Source: Glandiceps talaboti
Taxonomy: Eukaryota; Hemichordata; Enteropneusta; Spengelidae
Length of the DNA: 64,000 nucleotides
NCBI RefSeq assembly: GCF_964340395.1
Contig: NC_135562.1
Coordinates: 9,615,134-9,679,133, forward strand
Reading direction: 5' to 3'
This document shows positions 1 to 20,529 of the stretch, one piece after another. Each line of letters starts with the position of its first letter. Within the stretch, counting starts at the first letter, position 1. The position numbers were made by a program, and so were the translations under genes. The notes below the pieces were generated by a model. That model did no database searches. It had not been told where the DNA came from and was given only the letters and a program-made list of their open reading frames with translations.

Positions 1-188
1 ATAGACGACAGACTCAGACTGTCTCTATTTACTGCCAGTTTCATTTACCGTTCACAGAAACCAATAAAAAACTGTCCAAGATGGCAACATTTTGTCTAAA
101 TAAAAGCAACCATTAAACATACTGCAGTTATAGACACGCGGACGCCAATATTTTGAAATGTGATGTCTGCATGGTTGAACTTTACAAC

Positions 189-357
189 GAGTAACATTTA
201 CTTTCTCTATGTGCTACATACAAGCATTTATAGCATTCATATCAAGTGTAAAAGTATACTGTTTCAATTGGTTTATTTACACGCCTGTAATGTGGTCAGT
301 TAGCAAATAAATGGGTGTAGCAGTGCACACAGAGAAAGTGCTTTACTTCCGTGTTAC
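189..357. mobile_element. Inverted-repeat element, family A copy
   Basis: Ends GTAACA...TTTACTTTCTCTATGTGCTAC and the inverse GAGAAAGTGCTTTACTTC, with the core ATCAAGTGTAAAAGTATACT. It matches the copies at 38047 and 48787. Confidence 0.6.
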
Positions 358-1129
358 CCTTTGTAAAATGAATGATATACATGAGTGTAGCATTACTGAT
401 TGTACAAGGCACTGCTGGTAGTTTCCCATTTTCCCCTCGCGGGGATCAATAGAGTATACATCGGTATTGAATCATCTCTTGAAAGCCAAAGCGAGGCTTT
501 GACATCCATTTTTCATTTACCACACTTTTGTCTATGCATATCAACAAAAGTCGTCAAATTACTTCTTTTAGTTGTTGTAGAGTTTGTAGTCGTTCGATGC
601 GCAGACAAGCAAACGTGTTATCAGGTACGTTGATGTACCAAAGCAGGTTTTGATAACATACTGTTGCATAATAATTAGTATATATCTTACTGTCATTTGC
701 TGTAAACATTTATTGTGGGTACTATATTATTAGATATTCTAAATATTTAATTTGTTTTATGTTATATTCTCATTTTTTCTGGTTAAATAAAGTTTAATTT
801 AATCCAATTAGTCGGTGCAGCTTTGATAAAAGTTATTTGTCACAATGATATCAGTCAAAAGCATAACCTTTCTTACAAATACGTTTTTGTTCACATTTTC
901 ATTGATTATCACTTGGATAAATCGCGATAACTCAGGCCTGCGCATCGTAATAACTCGCGTTTGTCTCGAGGCTCAGACGCCGAAAGCTGCAGCCTATCGA
1001 GGGCCGTCGCTTACATAACTATTTTGAATATAATATTCATCGTCAATAGTCGAAGTTTCGAAGCTTTATTTGCACGAAAGAAGGGAAATAAAACACTTTC
1101 TTTTTCACAGTTATGTTCATTTCTTAAAC

Positions 1130-1230
1130 AGATTCTCGCAAACCAGAGCTGTTATTTCTTCCGCTACACTTCGAAATAAAGGGACCGACTCGTTAAGAAC
1201 GGTGCCGTAAAACGGTCGTGGTTTGCGACG
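1130..1230. mobile_element. Family D repeat copy
   Basis: TTCTCGCAAACCAGAGCTGT, TATTTCTTCCGC and GGTGCCGTAAAACGGTCGTG. Matches 50360-50470 and 31750-31890 in the opposite direction. Confidence 0.5.
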
Positions 1231-2890
1231 ATGCTTAAACACTAGTGTTACATATTAAACAGAGATTGGTGATTTACTGTATTTGCTTTGAATGTTAACT
1301 CGCTAATTATATATATTCAATTGAGTGTTGTAGACTAAAAACTACTACGCAAATCATGAAAACACAGATATTAAGTATAGACACACAGGGTGTTATCATT
1401 AGACAGTCTGCAGGCGTCTTCTCTATTGTATTTGCTGTAATAATAATAAGTATGAAAAGTATGGAAAAAAATTCAAAACTTAGCACTTTAAAACTAAGAC
1501 TGTATAGAATTCAGCATGTGGCCGTTGTGCGGGTATTCACCCTCACCTTTATAATCACGCCTCCGTCCAAAGTTCAAAAACACGATGTACGAACGAGTGC
1601 CAACTGTTAATGTTTACTGCATGGTTCATTCTACTCTTGGCAACGTTATTGTGTATATATATTTTTGGTTTTGAAGCGCAACAATTAAATATCGAGTTGT
1701 TCGTCCTTTTTTCACGTTTTACACTGAGCTGTGGGGTAAAATAAAAGCTTGAAAGAGAATTGAAATTGAAACTGCGACAGAGAACTGCTATTCAACTAAT
1801 CACATCTGCTTTTTTTGTCGTTTGCATTCTCCTGATAAGATATCGCGTTCGGTTCTGGAAACGCCATAAAGTTGTCAGGAGAAAAAAACCCAGAAAAATC
1901 GAGTCATTCATCTGGGTTTTTTTTCTAGTTACAGATGGGTTGGTAAATAAAACTTCAAGTTGAAAACGAACAGAGAACTCAGGGGCAATCTACCAATAGC
2001 ATCTGTTTTTCTGTAGATGCATTCTGTTCTCATTTTTACAAGTTGCCATGCCATCATGATAAGCTAGCGCGTTCGATGGACATAGCATAATAATGATGAC
2101 CAAAGGGGAAAAAAAAGCAATATAATATTTCTTCTCTAGATTGTATTGATGATGTTGGTTTCACTTACCTTTAATTCGATAACTCGCCAGAGTGCAGGAC
2201 TCAATCGATCGTAAGCACAAAGGAGAATTTCTTACTGTAAAGGTGGAAACAGAGAACCAAATGAGCGAAGGAATGTCGAAATTCTGCCTTTTATAATTTT
2301 TTAATTCGTGCCACAGTATTTGTTTTTTGTTGCAGATGCTGTTAGAATGTTTGTAACCTTTCTTGTGTTGCTCATACCATTGAAGAAAAAGAGGGCTCTA
2401 AGATTGTAAAAAGAAACACTGATGAGTAATGTCGTATGTCTTCGAAATCGTGAAAAGAAAAAACTACGGGGCACTATCAATTTAACGCCTACTCTCTAGT
2501 AGTTCCGGTACCGTTAAATGACCACCAAAAGTGAGCTAAGTTTACTGCTAGGGGCAGCTTACAACCTAAAGTTGATTTAACGTTGAGCAACCCGTATTTA
2601 CATAGGCGAATTTAACCTAAAGGACATAAATTTACCCCTATTTCTGCGACTTGCTTTTAATGGTAACACCGGAAGTATTAAATGTCAAAGGTAAAAATAG
2701 CACTGAGCATCGTTTGAGAATAGAGGCTGTTCTTTACGTTGTTTGTGAAGATCTAATGGCAGTGATAAGTGCTGCAAACATATGTCTACTATAGCACCAC
2801 CCGTCACTTTAAGTTTGGCAACATTTTCTAAAAAAAAAAACCTAACATTTTTAGAGTTCGTCGACACCTCTTCCTCAGCAGCTGCCTAAA

Positions 2891-2933
2891 CATAGACCCT
2901 CCACAAACAGCTCCTGTGGGTGGAGGGTCTATG
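2891..2933. repeat. Perfect 14-bp hairpin
   Basis: CATAGACCCTCCAC and GTGGAGGGTCTATG flank a short loop, and CCTAAACA stands on both sides, resembling a small duplication. Confidence 0.65.
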
Positions 2934-4310
2934 GCCTAAACAATAAACATTCACATGGCTGGGAGCGCCCTCTACGTCCACTCGAATTAAATGGAGACGA
3001 TGCACTGTGGAATCATGCGTGCGCGAATAGATGCCGGCATCGTTTACTATCGGATTACCATTTTATTCATTATTCCAAAACAGGTGTACATTACAAAACG
3101 TGGCACTCATTCTATTTAAGACCGATCCTTGTTTCTTTGAATTTTATAGTCATGAATTAATCAAGTTATTTGCTTGCATACGGTGGAGATCTGGTGACAC
3201 GACAAAACTAAAAATTTTAACACAAAAAACGTTCCTTTTCGACACAAAAACTTACAAAAAATTATATGAAAACTTTAATTTCGACAACAAAACATAGTAT
3301 TTCACATACATTTTAACAACCAAACTAAAACTGTGAACGTACAAAACTGAATTTTTAATTTAAAAACAATACAATTTAAATCTATGGACCATTCCTACAT
3401 GTCCTTATTTTTTTAAATATTTATTTATTTTTATTTATTTATTATTAACCATCCAACAGGCAGCGATTGCGCTCACCCCTCCCCCACCAGTAATTATGGT
3501 GATACTGATTCTCCCCAAGAAGTCCTGATTAACAGGGAGATCCCTGTTGGCTTAGTATTTTCAAGTATAGGTTACAGCCGGATGTGAGATACAAAGTCCT
3601 TATCTATAATTATAATAAAGACATCGATTGACACTATTACTATACTTTAACGTAGCATACAAATGTAATCTCCAGAACAACGGGGGGGAGAGGGGGGTAC
3701 CGTATAATTGCACATATAAAAATCTCTGTGTTGCCAGGGGAGGCTACGAAAATTCTTGGGTTCATCTTGGCGAACATGAAATTTATTGAGAGCGCGAGGG
3801 GGGGGGGGGGCTGCGAAAATCTGTTCTCCTCACGCCCCCCCCCCCCCGGCAGTAAATTCTGCTCGTTGCCTTAAACATGGTCACTGCAATAAGACATGCC
3901 ACTGTTTCTGGTAGGCCATATTCCTTATAATGCTTACAGTTCCTTGTAATAATTACCATATGTATACATACATTATTGTAACCTTATTGACCGACGACAT
4001 GAAAGCAAGACTCGATCGATGGATGCGGGCCTAACAATCGCTGCTAAACCCCTTTCAATAAAAGTTTTGCATGTTCAAAGAAAATGCATGTCTTAGAGAT
4101 GGGTACATTTACTCAAGAAAAGAAGCAAAACTTTCTAGGCCTAACTGTTTTTGACATAATCTTAACCATTATTATAATTTTTATTTGTTTTGATGAAGGG
4201 CATTACATTAAAAATAATCTCAATACGCTGTGCAACTGATTGGAAAAACAAAAACAGACATACAAGACAACACACATACACTATCTGAAATTAAAACATT
4301 GTGCTGCTGT

Positions 4311-4740
<430 letters not shown>

Positions 4741-6711
4741 TTTAAGATAGCAAGATTGAATGTTTAGTTTCTTGATGATTTTTTTTAAATGAAAACTTGG
4801 AACTAAAGCGCCACTGCATGTAGTCATCAAATGTAGCCATCAAAACATTGACATCCGCCTGTCTGTTCGTAGTTGCAGTATCTTTAAGTTTAAGTGGTTT
4901 ATTGCATCCAGACTGAGTGTACATGTAGCAAGTATCTTATTGGTTTCTGTGTCGTTGCATCAAACATATCCAGTTAACAGTAACATGCAGTGCACTGTAT
5001 GACAATGTGTGTCCATGAGAAACGAGATAAAAAAAAATACATGTTGATACATGTTTAATATATTAAATGACGACGCATAGGAACAGTTTACCATTCCTCT
5101 CAAATTTACTGGTACAGACCATCTCATATTTTTTTTTCATTTTCCCTTTCGCTGTCATATGACGGCGCTGATGGGGATTCAATGCATGGAGCGTGGAATG
5201 GAATTTTTCATATAATAAACCTATATATAGAATATATCCACTGCTTGCACACTAGTATATAAGTTTTACTTCATAAAATTGTCTGGCAGTTCATTAAAGT
5301 CGCCATTAGCGAAATATACGACCGTGCTCCCTATTTAAATGTCAGATCGCCTCCATGCAACGCCCCAACTTTTTTATGCAAATATGTGGTCGGAATAATT
5401 AAAGTGATAAAAATAGCGCCCGCATTGCTGATCTCTATGAATATTAATCTTTTCAAAAATTCAAATGACCTCCCGATGACCCAAGTATAGTCAGGCAGAT
5501 ATATAAACTAATGCTGCTATTAATTAAGTGTCAAAATAAATTAATCAAACTAATTTAGAATGGCAATGGAAATTGTTAGTTGATTGTCTGTTCTTAATTT
5601 ATTACTAAAAAGAAAAAGTTTTCGATGAGCGGTCGCATTAATTTAAGTTTGTTGCACTACAGAAAGAGTAAGGGTGAAATAAAATGACCCCGCCCGTTAT
5701 TTTGAGATCGATAGTAAATGTATGGCTGATCGTGTCGTTTGTGATAATTCGAAATATAAAGAAACCACTTCAGCCACTATTTACACTAAAAAAAAGACAT
5801 CCAAAGATGCATTTGAACTTGAAATGGACCAAACAGTTCCAAGTCACCTTGACAGAAAAGGCGCAATATTTATTTGCGTTTAAAATGATACCCGGTCCAA
5901 CAACGACTTGTTGTGTATTCTGCCGTTTTGTCACATCTCTGAACTAATCTCACAGAAACCATCTTTCCCCATAAATGGACGTCAAAATCTTATCTAAAAG
6001 TGATATTCGTTTAAAACAAATATTTTTTTTGTCATACACGTACATGCGTCACGTGCACAATGTAAGCACATTATCTCTAGCTACATAGCAAATATCTAAT
6101 TGACATGAAAGTACAATACAGTGTGTGTGTGCGTTTACAATAGAATGCTAATTTTACTCACTAAAAACGGCAATATTCAAGGCCTCCCTGTAAAAGTCGT
6201 ATAATTTCAGCTCTGCAAACACGTCCATACTTTGAAATGTCCGCCTTTCTACAGACACATCATAGAAAATTATAGGGAGATTATGTTGACGACACGGTGG
6301 AATAACTAATATATGGCAATCTATGACATACTTGGGTAATATTTTCCAAAAGTTTGTACCTGTAGTCGCAGACCGATCTCATACCAACCCGCGTTAACTG
6401 GGAGTAGTCACGTGTAGGTACAATTCAAAGATATATGATGGATTCCTTTATTTCACTAATCCTTGGTCGGTTTCGCTATTTCCAGCTTTCTTTTTTATAT
6501 ATTTTCTTTTATCTTTTCAATCCAAGACTGGTTTTGCATCTTCGATTCATTGTCTTATGATTTCCTCACAAATCTTACCAGTTATGGTATTTAGTAGTAC
6601 TCATAGGAATAAACGCTGTTACATGTTGTATTAGTTACACTATAATTTATTGCATATAGAGCACGTAAACCTTATCTTGTATATAGAGTATACAAATCTA
6701 CAGCATATTTT

Positions 6712-6985
6712 ATGTTAGTGTTCACTGGCTCTGTTAGATGCAACCACGCAGAAACAAATAAAGAAACTGCACATGCTACACTTTAAGATAACAAGATGTA
6801 ATTTATTGCTACATTTTGTCTGAATGAAATAAAACCTTTCAAATGTATTGCTACTAGTAGACACGCGGGCGCCAATGTTTTGATGTCTGCATTGTGGTCG
6901 ATTTAGTTCATTTTATTCAGACAGTGTCGCAAGGAACAATATTCATTGAATCTTGCCATCTTAAAGTGTGGCGAAAACTGGTGGT
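6712..6985. mobile_element. Inverted-repeat element, family T copy
   Basis: The left end GTTCACTGGCTCTGTTAGAT, ACCACGCAGAAACAAATAA and CTACACTTTAAGATAACA match 18836-19154. The right end (CCATCTTAAAGTGTGGC) is decayed. Confidence 0.55.
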
Positions 6986-7296
6986 TACCAGTCTATATGT
7001 ATGCAATTGTTCTGGTAAGTGTCAATGTATCGTATCCCATTAGTATGGACTATAGTGAGGGAAATAAACTTACAGATGTACCTGTATGAGACTTTATCAT
7101 AAACAGAATCTTATGGTCAGGAGTATTAGTTTATAAAATGTGTGAATAAAATAATTATGACACATGTTCGTAGGAAATCCAAATAAGGGTTGCTCAGTTT
7201 TCGTTCAAAGGCATTAAGTTAATATATAATGTGACTATGACGTAATAATGCGAATATTGTATTGATTGAGGACCAGTTCATTTTAGGGTTAAAATT

Positions 7297-7361
7297 TAGG
7301 CCAAACAAAAAAATTGTGTGTAACCGATAACTCGACCGACCCTAGTTTAAGCCTCCGCCCT

Positions 7362-7406
<45 letters not shown>

Positions 7407-7574
7407 AAATTATTTGTCTTCTTGACCTTCATGCACGCCTGTTTCCTTTCCCTAGCAATGTCTGTACATATTTCATCAAACTTTCACAGAAAGGGTACTC
7501 TAACCGACCTTTTGTTTGTTCTTGATTGGGTCGAAGCGATATTTTTCGACCTACCTATCTTATATTTTGAGGCC
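7297..7574. mobile_element. Family G inverted-repeat element (GGCC ends)
   Basis: GGCCAAACAAAAAAATTGTG at one end and TATTTTGAGGCC at the other, with the family segments GACCCTAGTTTAAGCC and GACCTTCATGCACG inside and a (TA)n run at 7368-7404. Confidence 0.5.
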
Positions 7575-7629
7575 ATCATATCGGAAACACATAATTGTAT
7601 ATTGTTTGCCTTAGTGTGAAAAAAAACAG

Positions 7630-7935
7630 TCAATCTCTGGTAAATCTATCTGGTCGGGAGCAAAATAATTATTCCATGTAATTCTCATGGCTCCACTGAT
7701 AAGATAACGCTAATGTGAGATCTAGGGATTGTAGTTTTGGCCTTTAAAGACCCATATTGGATTAGACTTAGAAAGAACATTCTACTTCTAGGTGCGAAAA
7801 TAGAGTTTTCTGGTAGATCTGTAGAAAGAGTGGATCGATAGCAAAGGAATGGTCCTGTGTAGTCCCCATGGCGCCACTGATATGAGAACACTAATGTGAA
7901 TTCTAGGGGTTGAAACCCTGACCTTTAATAATATA
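7630..7935. repeat. Diverged tandem duplication of about 180 bp
   Basis: CATGGC(T/G)CCACTGATA, CTAATGTGA(G/A)TTCTAGGG and GACC/GGCCTTTAA occur twice in the same order. Confidence 0.55.
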
Positions 7936-8929
7936 TAAGAAGGTCAGACAATTGCTTTCTTCGTCAACTTTCTGACAAAAAAGAGGGGTCAACGCTCTGT
8001 CGTTACTTGTACCAGTACATCTTCCGACGAATAATGTGTGGTACCGACGTATTATTCCAAATGTGTAAATAGATGTATTGTGAACTAGTTTATTTCTCTT
8101 CAGCTCTATCGTGAGTCATTCAACAATGTGACCAACCTACACGTGCCCTGATTTAAATATGGCGCCAATGTGAGTTAAGGCGGGAAAATAATCATATCGT
8201 TCTTTCATTTTTTTGAAGAAAAAAAAGTAACTTTGTGGACCTAGTAGATGCTACTCTACAGACGGTGCGGTACTTGATGTTGTGTTGTATTTACCATATA
8301 ATCTAAATATAGACGTTAGCAGACGCCTGCTGAGGTACTTGATGAATAGTGATGGTACTAAGAGCAAACATTGTCCAATCAGATTCACGATACTTCGAGA
8401 GACTCGGTGATAAATAACGATGTGTGGGTTATATGTGGTCTATTCTTAGACTCTATATTGATAGATTCTACCTTTTATACTTATTCATTACTGACGAACA
8501 ATGTAAATATAGTAGAGAAAATGTAGCCATGTTGTTACGATCGTTTGTAACGTGTACAGCGCTGATTATTTTCACTCGTGGTCTAACATCATATAAACGT
8601 TATAATAATTTACCAAATTGATTTGAAAATAGAATATTTCTGGTTGAAAATACAATTCCTATTTAATTTCATGGACTCTACACCTCGGTGACATAAAATT
8701 TAACAGCAAAGGTAACGCAGAAGAATAAACCGTTAATTCATGCTCCATGTCAAACTATTCGAATTCGCCTTTTTCATTTATGTTCATAAATGGTGTAACA
8801 ATATATACTTGATATTACAAAAAGGTTTAAAAGTTCCCTAGTATTTATACTAGTGTAACAATCTGATCAGATAATGGTATCACATTCAAAGAAAGTGTAA
8901 CAATTTCACCAAGAGTATACTGTTGAGTC

Positions 8930-9110
8930 TGAAGATAAAATGTAGCGATATTGTAAAGTGATAGATTTTTGTCAAACCAGACGATAAAATGTAGCAATGT
9001 TGTAAGATTTTTGTTCAGCCAGACGATAAAATGTAGCAATGTTGTAAGATTTTTGTCAAACCAGACGATAAAATGTAGCAACATATATAGTAGTATCATC
9101 GAACCAGACG
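8930..9110. repeat. 42-bp tandem repeat
   Basis: The unit has CCAGACGATAAAATGTAGCA plus ATGTTGTAAGATTTTTGT, four copies; related single copies of GAAATGTAGCAATG continue to about 9350. Confidence 0.75.
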
Positions 9111-9608
9111 AGAAATGTTACTGTAGCAAAATGATTTATGAGATTTTGTGTTGAAACAAGCTGTGAAATCTATAGTGGTCTATAGTGGTCAGAGTTGAAA
9201 TGTGGTCTATAGTGGTCAGAGTTGAAATGTAGCAATGATAGTGAGATTTTGTGTCCAAACAAGCTGTTAGATCACGCGCCACTACGGAAATATAGTGGTC
9301 GATAGTAGTCAGAGATGAAATGTAGTAATGTCAGTGAGATTTTTGTCCAACCAGATGTCGTTTACCTGCTACAAATGTATATGACTGTCTTAACTAAAAA
9401 CACCTACGAATTACATTTTTTATTTCAAATTGATAAAAGTTCTTTATATTTTCGTGGGGTTTTTTCTTGCTCCTCGACAGATACGACGTTCATACAGGTG
9501 TTCTTGTAAATGTTTTGACGACACCATTCAAGAAATGGCGGGATATTGCGACTTGGTCATATATTTGACATGGTGATGTAGTCTATATCATTTAGGATTG
9601 AGTGTTCG

Positions 9609-9976
9609 GGCCTAATTAAAAAAGTATGCGGTTCGATCCGATTACGCTCAATATTAGAATAGATGGGGTAGGTAGATTTTTTTTATTATATTTTATTTTG
9701 AGTGTCTAGTTCAGGTAGTTACTGATGTTTTCCATATTGTCTCTGTGTTATTTATTTCTTCCTATCAGATGTATAGCCATTACAGATTGGAGGAACAGTT
9801 TCATATTATCTTTTTAGGTTGATGTCAGTTTCCGTATCCACTATTTCTTGTGAGACTTCACAATTTTTGCTGTTTTATTATTTTTTTCTCGAATACGTAA
9901 AAAAAAGTTTAGGGTCGGCAGTTAAAAACTAGGTGGGGTCAGGTAACCTGAACCAAACAATTATATTTTAGGCCTT
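9609..9976. mobile_element. Family G inverted-repeat element
   Basis: Left GGCCTAATTAAAAAAGTATG and right AACAATTATATTTTAGGCC are inverted ends. GTTTAGGGTCGGCAG inside is the diagnostic family segment. Confidence 0.55.
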
Positions 9977-10169
9977 ATATAGCTTTTTTTTTACAAAATA
10001 TCTGTTCACCCTTTTTTAAACTGGTGCCATAAGTATGCTATTCTTATCATTTCCCGAGGCATTGATACATTGTATCGTTTTGCCGGAAATGAAAGATAAC
10101 CAACCAAAATTGGACAATATTATGAATAAAGGATGGAAATGAGGCAACAATTTTTTTAATGTTTGTTTC

Positions 10170-10560
10170 CGATAACATTACTTCTGAAAATAGGGTAGGT
10201 AGGATGGCGTTTTATTTTATTGCATTTTTTAATTTTTTATTGTTGGGAAATTGCTTAGACCCAAAAACAAGATTCTCGTTGGTCAATACTTCTGTGATAG
10301 TTTGATGAGGTGTAAAAGAATGATGTAAATTAAGACAATTATATGTAAAGTAGATAAACACAATATACAGACTGTGTTAAAACTCAACTTAAATTTTTTT
10401 GAAAGATTCGATTTCTCAGGAATGTTTTTATAAAAAAAAAGAATTGACCAAAGAACATTTACACGGAAATAGAAGTAAGCTCTCACCATTTTGACTTTTG
10501 TTTGAATAAAAAAATGTTTAGAGTAAGCGGCTTAAACTAGGGTCTGTCGGGTTACCGAAA
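10170..10560. mobile_element. Family G copy, divergent
   Basis: Shares ATAGGGTAGGTAGGAT and GTTTAGAGTAAGCGGCTTAA, then GGGTTACCGAAACAC, with the other family G copies. The outer ends are decayed. Confidence 0.45.
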
Positions 10561-11267
10561 CACACTTTTTAATTTGAATATTCAACAGTGTATGGAGAAG
10601 AAATCGTGACGTTATGATACCGCCGGGCTTCTTTGCGGTATTGGGAGCACACGCTTCCAACAAGAGATAGTATTACCCCGTCTCACGAATGTAGGATGGA
10701 CATACGGCTAATGCTCTTTGTGTGGCTTGTTGGGTGAGATTTTGTCTCAACGACTCCTTAGCAAGTTGGCAGCGAAAACGTAAAGATGTTTTACTAGAAT
10801 GTCATATGACACACATTGCAGAATATTAGGATGTGGGTCCGCATGGCTCAACACGCAATATGGTTGCATTGAAAATAACCATTGATGCCCCGAGCGTGGA
10901 ATGAACAACTGTCCTGCGCAGCTCACAATCTCAAAAAAGATTTTCTGCTCCGTTGATCTGGAACTGCTTCTCTCTGTTCCTACCCATTGTTACAATGTGA
11001 ACTTATAACAAAAGGAGCACGTGTGCACCAGGCTGTACTCAAAGAGCCCATGTCTTAATACGGTCCACCACTTTGTTCGCGTTTCCATTATACATAGTTG
11101 AAGCACAACGCCGAAGAGAGGTGCGTCGAGTGTCTTAATTATATATATGTGTCAACAAGTCATGTGAGTCGATAATGACTCGATTTAACAAATTTATATG
11201 TCGTCAGTGAACATGTGGTATAATAGGATCTTAATCTTTCCATAACAAGGTCATTTTCCGCCAAAAA

Positions 11268-11578
11268 ATATTTCAAACAAAATTCATCATTTTTTACAAA
11301 AAATTGACTTCTGTTAACTTTCTTTTAGATACAAATTGTAGATATAATGATTGTTAACAAATTCATATCAACATTTTGACTTAGAATTGATCACATTTGA
11401 TCATGTTCAAAAATTAAACCAGCCCAAATTAAGTCAAACAAAATTCATCATTTTTTCCGCTAATACTAGTATTGCTTCATTTTAACTTCGTTTTAGACAT
11501 GAACTGTAGATATACTAGTAATCATTGTTAACAAATTCATATCAAAATTTTGACCTAGAAATGATCACATTTGAGATT
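11268..11578. repeat. Tandem duplication of about 175 bp
   Basis: CAAACAAAATTCATCATTTT, GTTAACAAATTCATATCAA and GATCACATTTGA recur in the same order. Confidence 0.65.
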
Positions 11579-11738
11579 TTTAATGAAATTGAAATCAAAT
11601 AAATTGTACGCATTTGAAGTCTTTCGTCATACAATATTAACGAGAGCGAGATATGGGACTGTCATCATTACAGAATAGTGCAAACTTTTGGCGCTTGACA
11701 AGAAACGATCACAGGCCTTTTCGAGACATTAGGCAAAA

Positions 11739-11769
11739 CCACAGACAAGAATAGAATTCTTGTCTGTGG
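11739..11769. repeat. Perfect hairpin
   Basis: CCACAGACAAGAAT and ATTCTTGTCTGTGG are separated by only a few bases. Confidence 0.7.
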
Positions 11770-11904
11770 CAAAACATATATTAACTTTGTGTACGTGGTG
11801 AATATATATACATACTAAAGTCTGTCTTTGGTCAATGTCTCTATGTAATAAAAGAAGGTAGTTTTGGCGTCGTTTTTTTTCAAAATGTCGCGACTGCCAG
11901 CCAA

Positions 11905-12020
11905 AACGTTAGTCTTAGTTGAATACCCAAACCAGTGCCGATTTTTAGTAGCTTGACGCACTATATACTACTCCAGCCTGAGGTAGACCTCCTGTGTGAG
12001 GTCGAAACGTTGGTAATAAA
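11905..12020 (+). ncRNA. Degenerate hammerhead-ribozyme-like motif of a retroelement remnant
   Basis: CTGAGGTAGACCTC, a short loop, then GAGGTCGAAAC (11978-12007) looks like the CUGANGA / stem II / GAAAC core of a type I hammerhead with a base change and an insertion between CUGA and stem II. The AACGT just upstream (11905-11909) can pair with ACGTT after GAAA as stem III. The sequence GTCGAAACGTTGGTAATAAA is of the kind seen at the ends of Penelope-like retroelements, which carry such ribozymes. Stem I is not convincing, so activity is unlikely. Confidence 0.3.
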
Positions 12021-13969
12021 GTTTAACGTCCTTTTTTTCACCAAACCTAATTTTAGAGTTTCTTGAGTCCTTGTCTCCTAGTTGGTTCACCATTGTAGTT
12101 GGACGGAGTAGCTTCTGCAACAACAAAAAACTCGCCTACCCAAAACGCCATACGTGTACTGTTATTCAACCTAGTACATTTACAATTTGAGGTGATATCA
12201 CCTTAGTGAACATACAGTCTTGCGGTTTTATAAATTTGTAGTACAATATACCTTTTATCATTTGTTTTTAAGTTTCTATGTAATTTTGACATACGCTTCA
12301 ACGATTGCTTCAAATGAATAACCATTCGGGGGAATGAAATGTAATGAAATTAATTTAGCTAAAACCCAGGATACCATGGCGTGTTAGATTTTGGTACGAA
12401 AATCTTGTACACGGGTCCCTTTAGAAAATTAATGAAAATTATATGAATTGGAATGATTTCAGAACAAATTTTTGTTCGTGACAGTAACGTCAATGATACC
12501 TTCAATAATAGGTCTTACATCCATGGAGAATAGTAAACACTCGTCCGCTTACTTAGCTTTCACCTCGATTTAGCTTTATCCATATGTATAAACCATACGG
12601 GTTTTTTCTTTCATTCATTAGAGAACGGTACAAGCGCAAACAGATGACCAGCATATATAGCGCCATCTACGACAGAGCCCAACCACCTGTTGATTCAGTT
12701 GAGTGGACACAGACTAAAGTAGCCGAATAATAGGTGACACCCGATGGTCAATGCCCAGTGAACCTTCTTGCCCCGTATATATTCCCTATGACAAGATGGT
12801 ACATATGAACATATTACGCATACATGAAACCATGTACTTCAGGAAGTTACTTCTAAGACAGATATATATGTTAGGGAAATCCAGTGAAAATTTACAATGT
12901 TTTCAGGGACCGGTCATTTTCTCCGATGTACGTTTAGGCCGAAAGATGGGGGGGGGGGGCAGTCGGTCTATTGGTAAGAGATCAAACTTGGGAAGAGGGT
13001 GGTCATCACGATTTGATGAAACAGTAGTGCTGGCTTCTTCCTACTCCCACCGAGTCTGATACCTCATCCCTTTATTAGAACTAGTGAGAGTGATGTTGAT
13101 ACACTTACGATGTTCAACGACCACATACAGCATGCATTTATTAGTATACTGTCCATCAAACAGAGATACGCGGTTCCATCTAGACCCGAAAGAACGTATC
13201 ACCCGCATCATCATCATCATCACTATTATCAATAGTAAAAATAGTTGTACATATTCGATGGTCGCAATGGCAAAATGAAGACAATTTTCATATTTAGAAG
13301 TTTAATGGTCAATCTCAAAACTTGTAGTATATAGTTGTTGCCGGTTTTATTGAGTGTGACATTTTGGAAGGTTTGGCAGACTATGGTCCCCGCAGGTGCG
13401 CCATAAATCACGCGAGAGTTTTCTTAAACTATGGCTATATAGTATAGGGGCGCTAAGATACCACGAGAATTCGTTTTGCGCATGCCAAGTGTGACCCTAT
13501 AGTAGTCTTGGTTACGCAGGCAGGGGTGGCAAGTATTTAGTGAAAGCCCCCAACGACGAGAGTCTGAATAACTGAAACTACCCTGTAATTATGCAAATAC
13601 CACAAAAAGATATAGCCATGGAGTTTCTGTCGCTTATAAGTGCAGTGCTGTCCTGTGTCAGGGGCGCGCCATGATAACATGGAAATTCGCTAAAGATCTA
13701 ATTTCGTTTATCGACAGTAACACAGTATACCAGTCTGGCAAGTAGTAAAAACTAGTCTGTCAGAACTAACTGAAGACTCCAAAATCACAAAATATTCTAG
13801 AAGCGAAAATACCTAGGCTGATTGTATCGAGAGTCTGTTTGATACTTAGTCTGTTAGAACACAATTTTTATTTTATTCGATTTGAAGACATCATGGAATT
13901 GATCCCAATTAATGCATTACAGGTGTAGTCGTTTGGTATAAGCCTTATGACGTGACCTATGGCCTATTA

Positions 13970-20181
<6,212 letters not shown>

Positions 20182-20529
20182 TTCTCCAAACTTTCACCTA
20201 GCAACGAAACATAAGCACAAAATCATCATGCAAGTATACGTTGCGTTCAATTTCATCACATTTATTTCCTCGATCGTCTATCTGTGACTTTCATACCAAA
20301 ACATGATTTCTGAACAATGGGTGAATATTAATGTTGTTGCGTTATTGGCTCGCGTGGTATAAGCTTAGAAGTCGACAAGACTTCCATCAAATAATCAATA
20401 CCAAAACAGACTACATAAAATTCTACATATGATAGGGTTACAGAGAACTTCAAATTCCCTTTTAAAAAAAGGTACGATCCACATGTGACATAATACTATT
20501 AATAGTTAAAAGCTACATTCAGATGTTAT

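Noticed and set aside
10600-11100. Less AT-rich stretch that looked gene-like
   Set aside because: All six frames contain multiple stops and no motif could be tied to a known transposase or reverse transcriptase.
12751-13059. 102-codon plus-strand frame
   Set aside because: Ends in low-complexity Gly/Ser sequence from a G run, with no similarity I recognise and no splice context.
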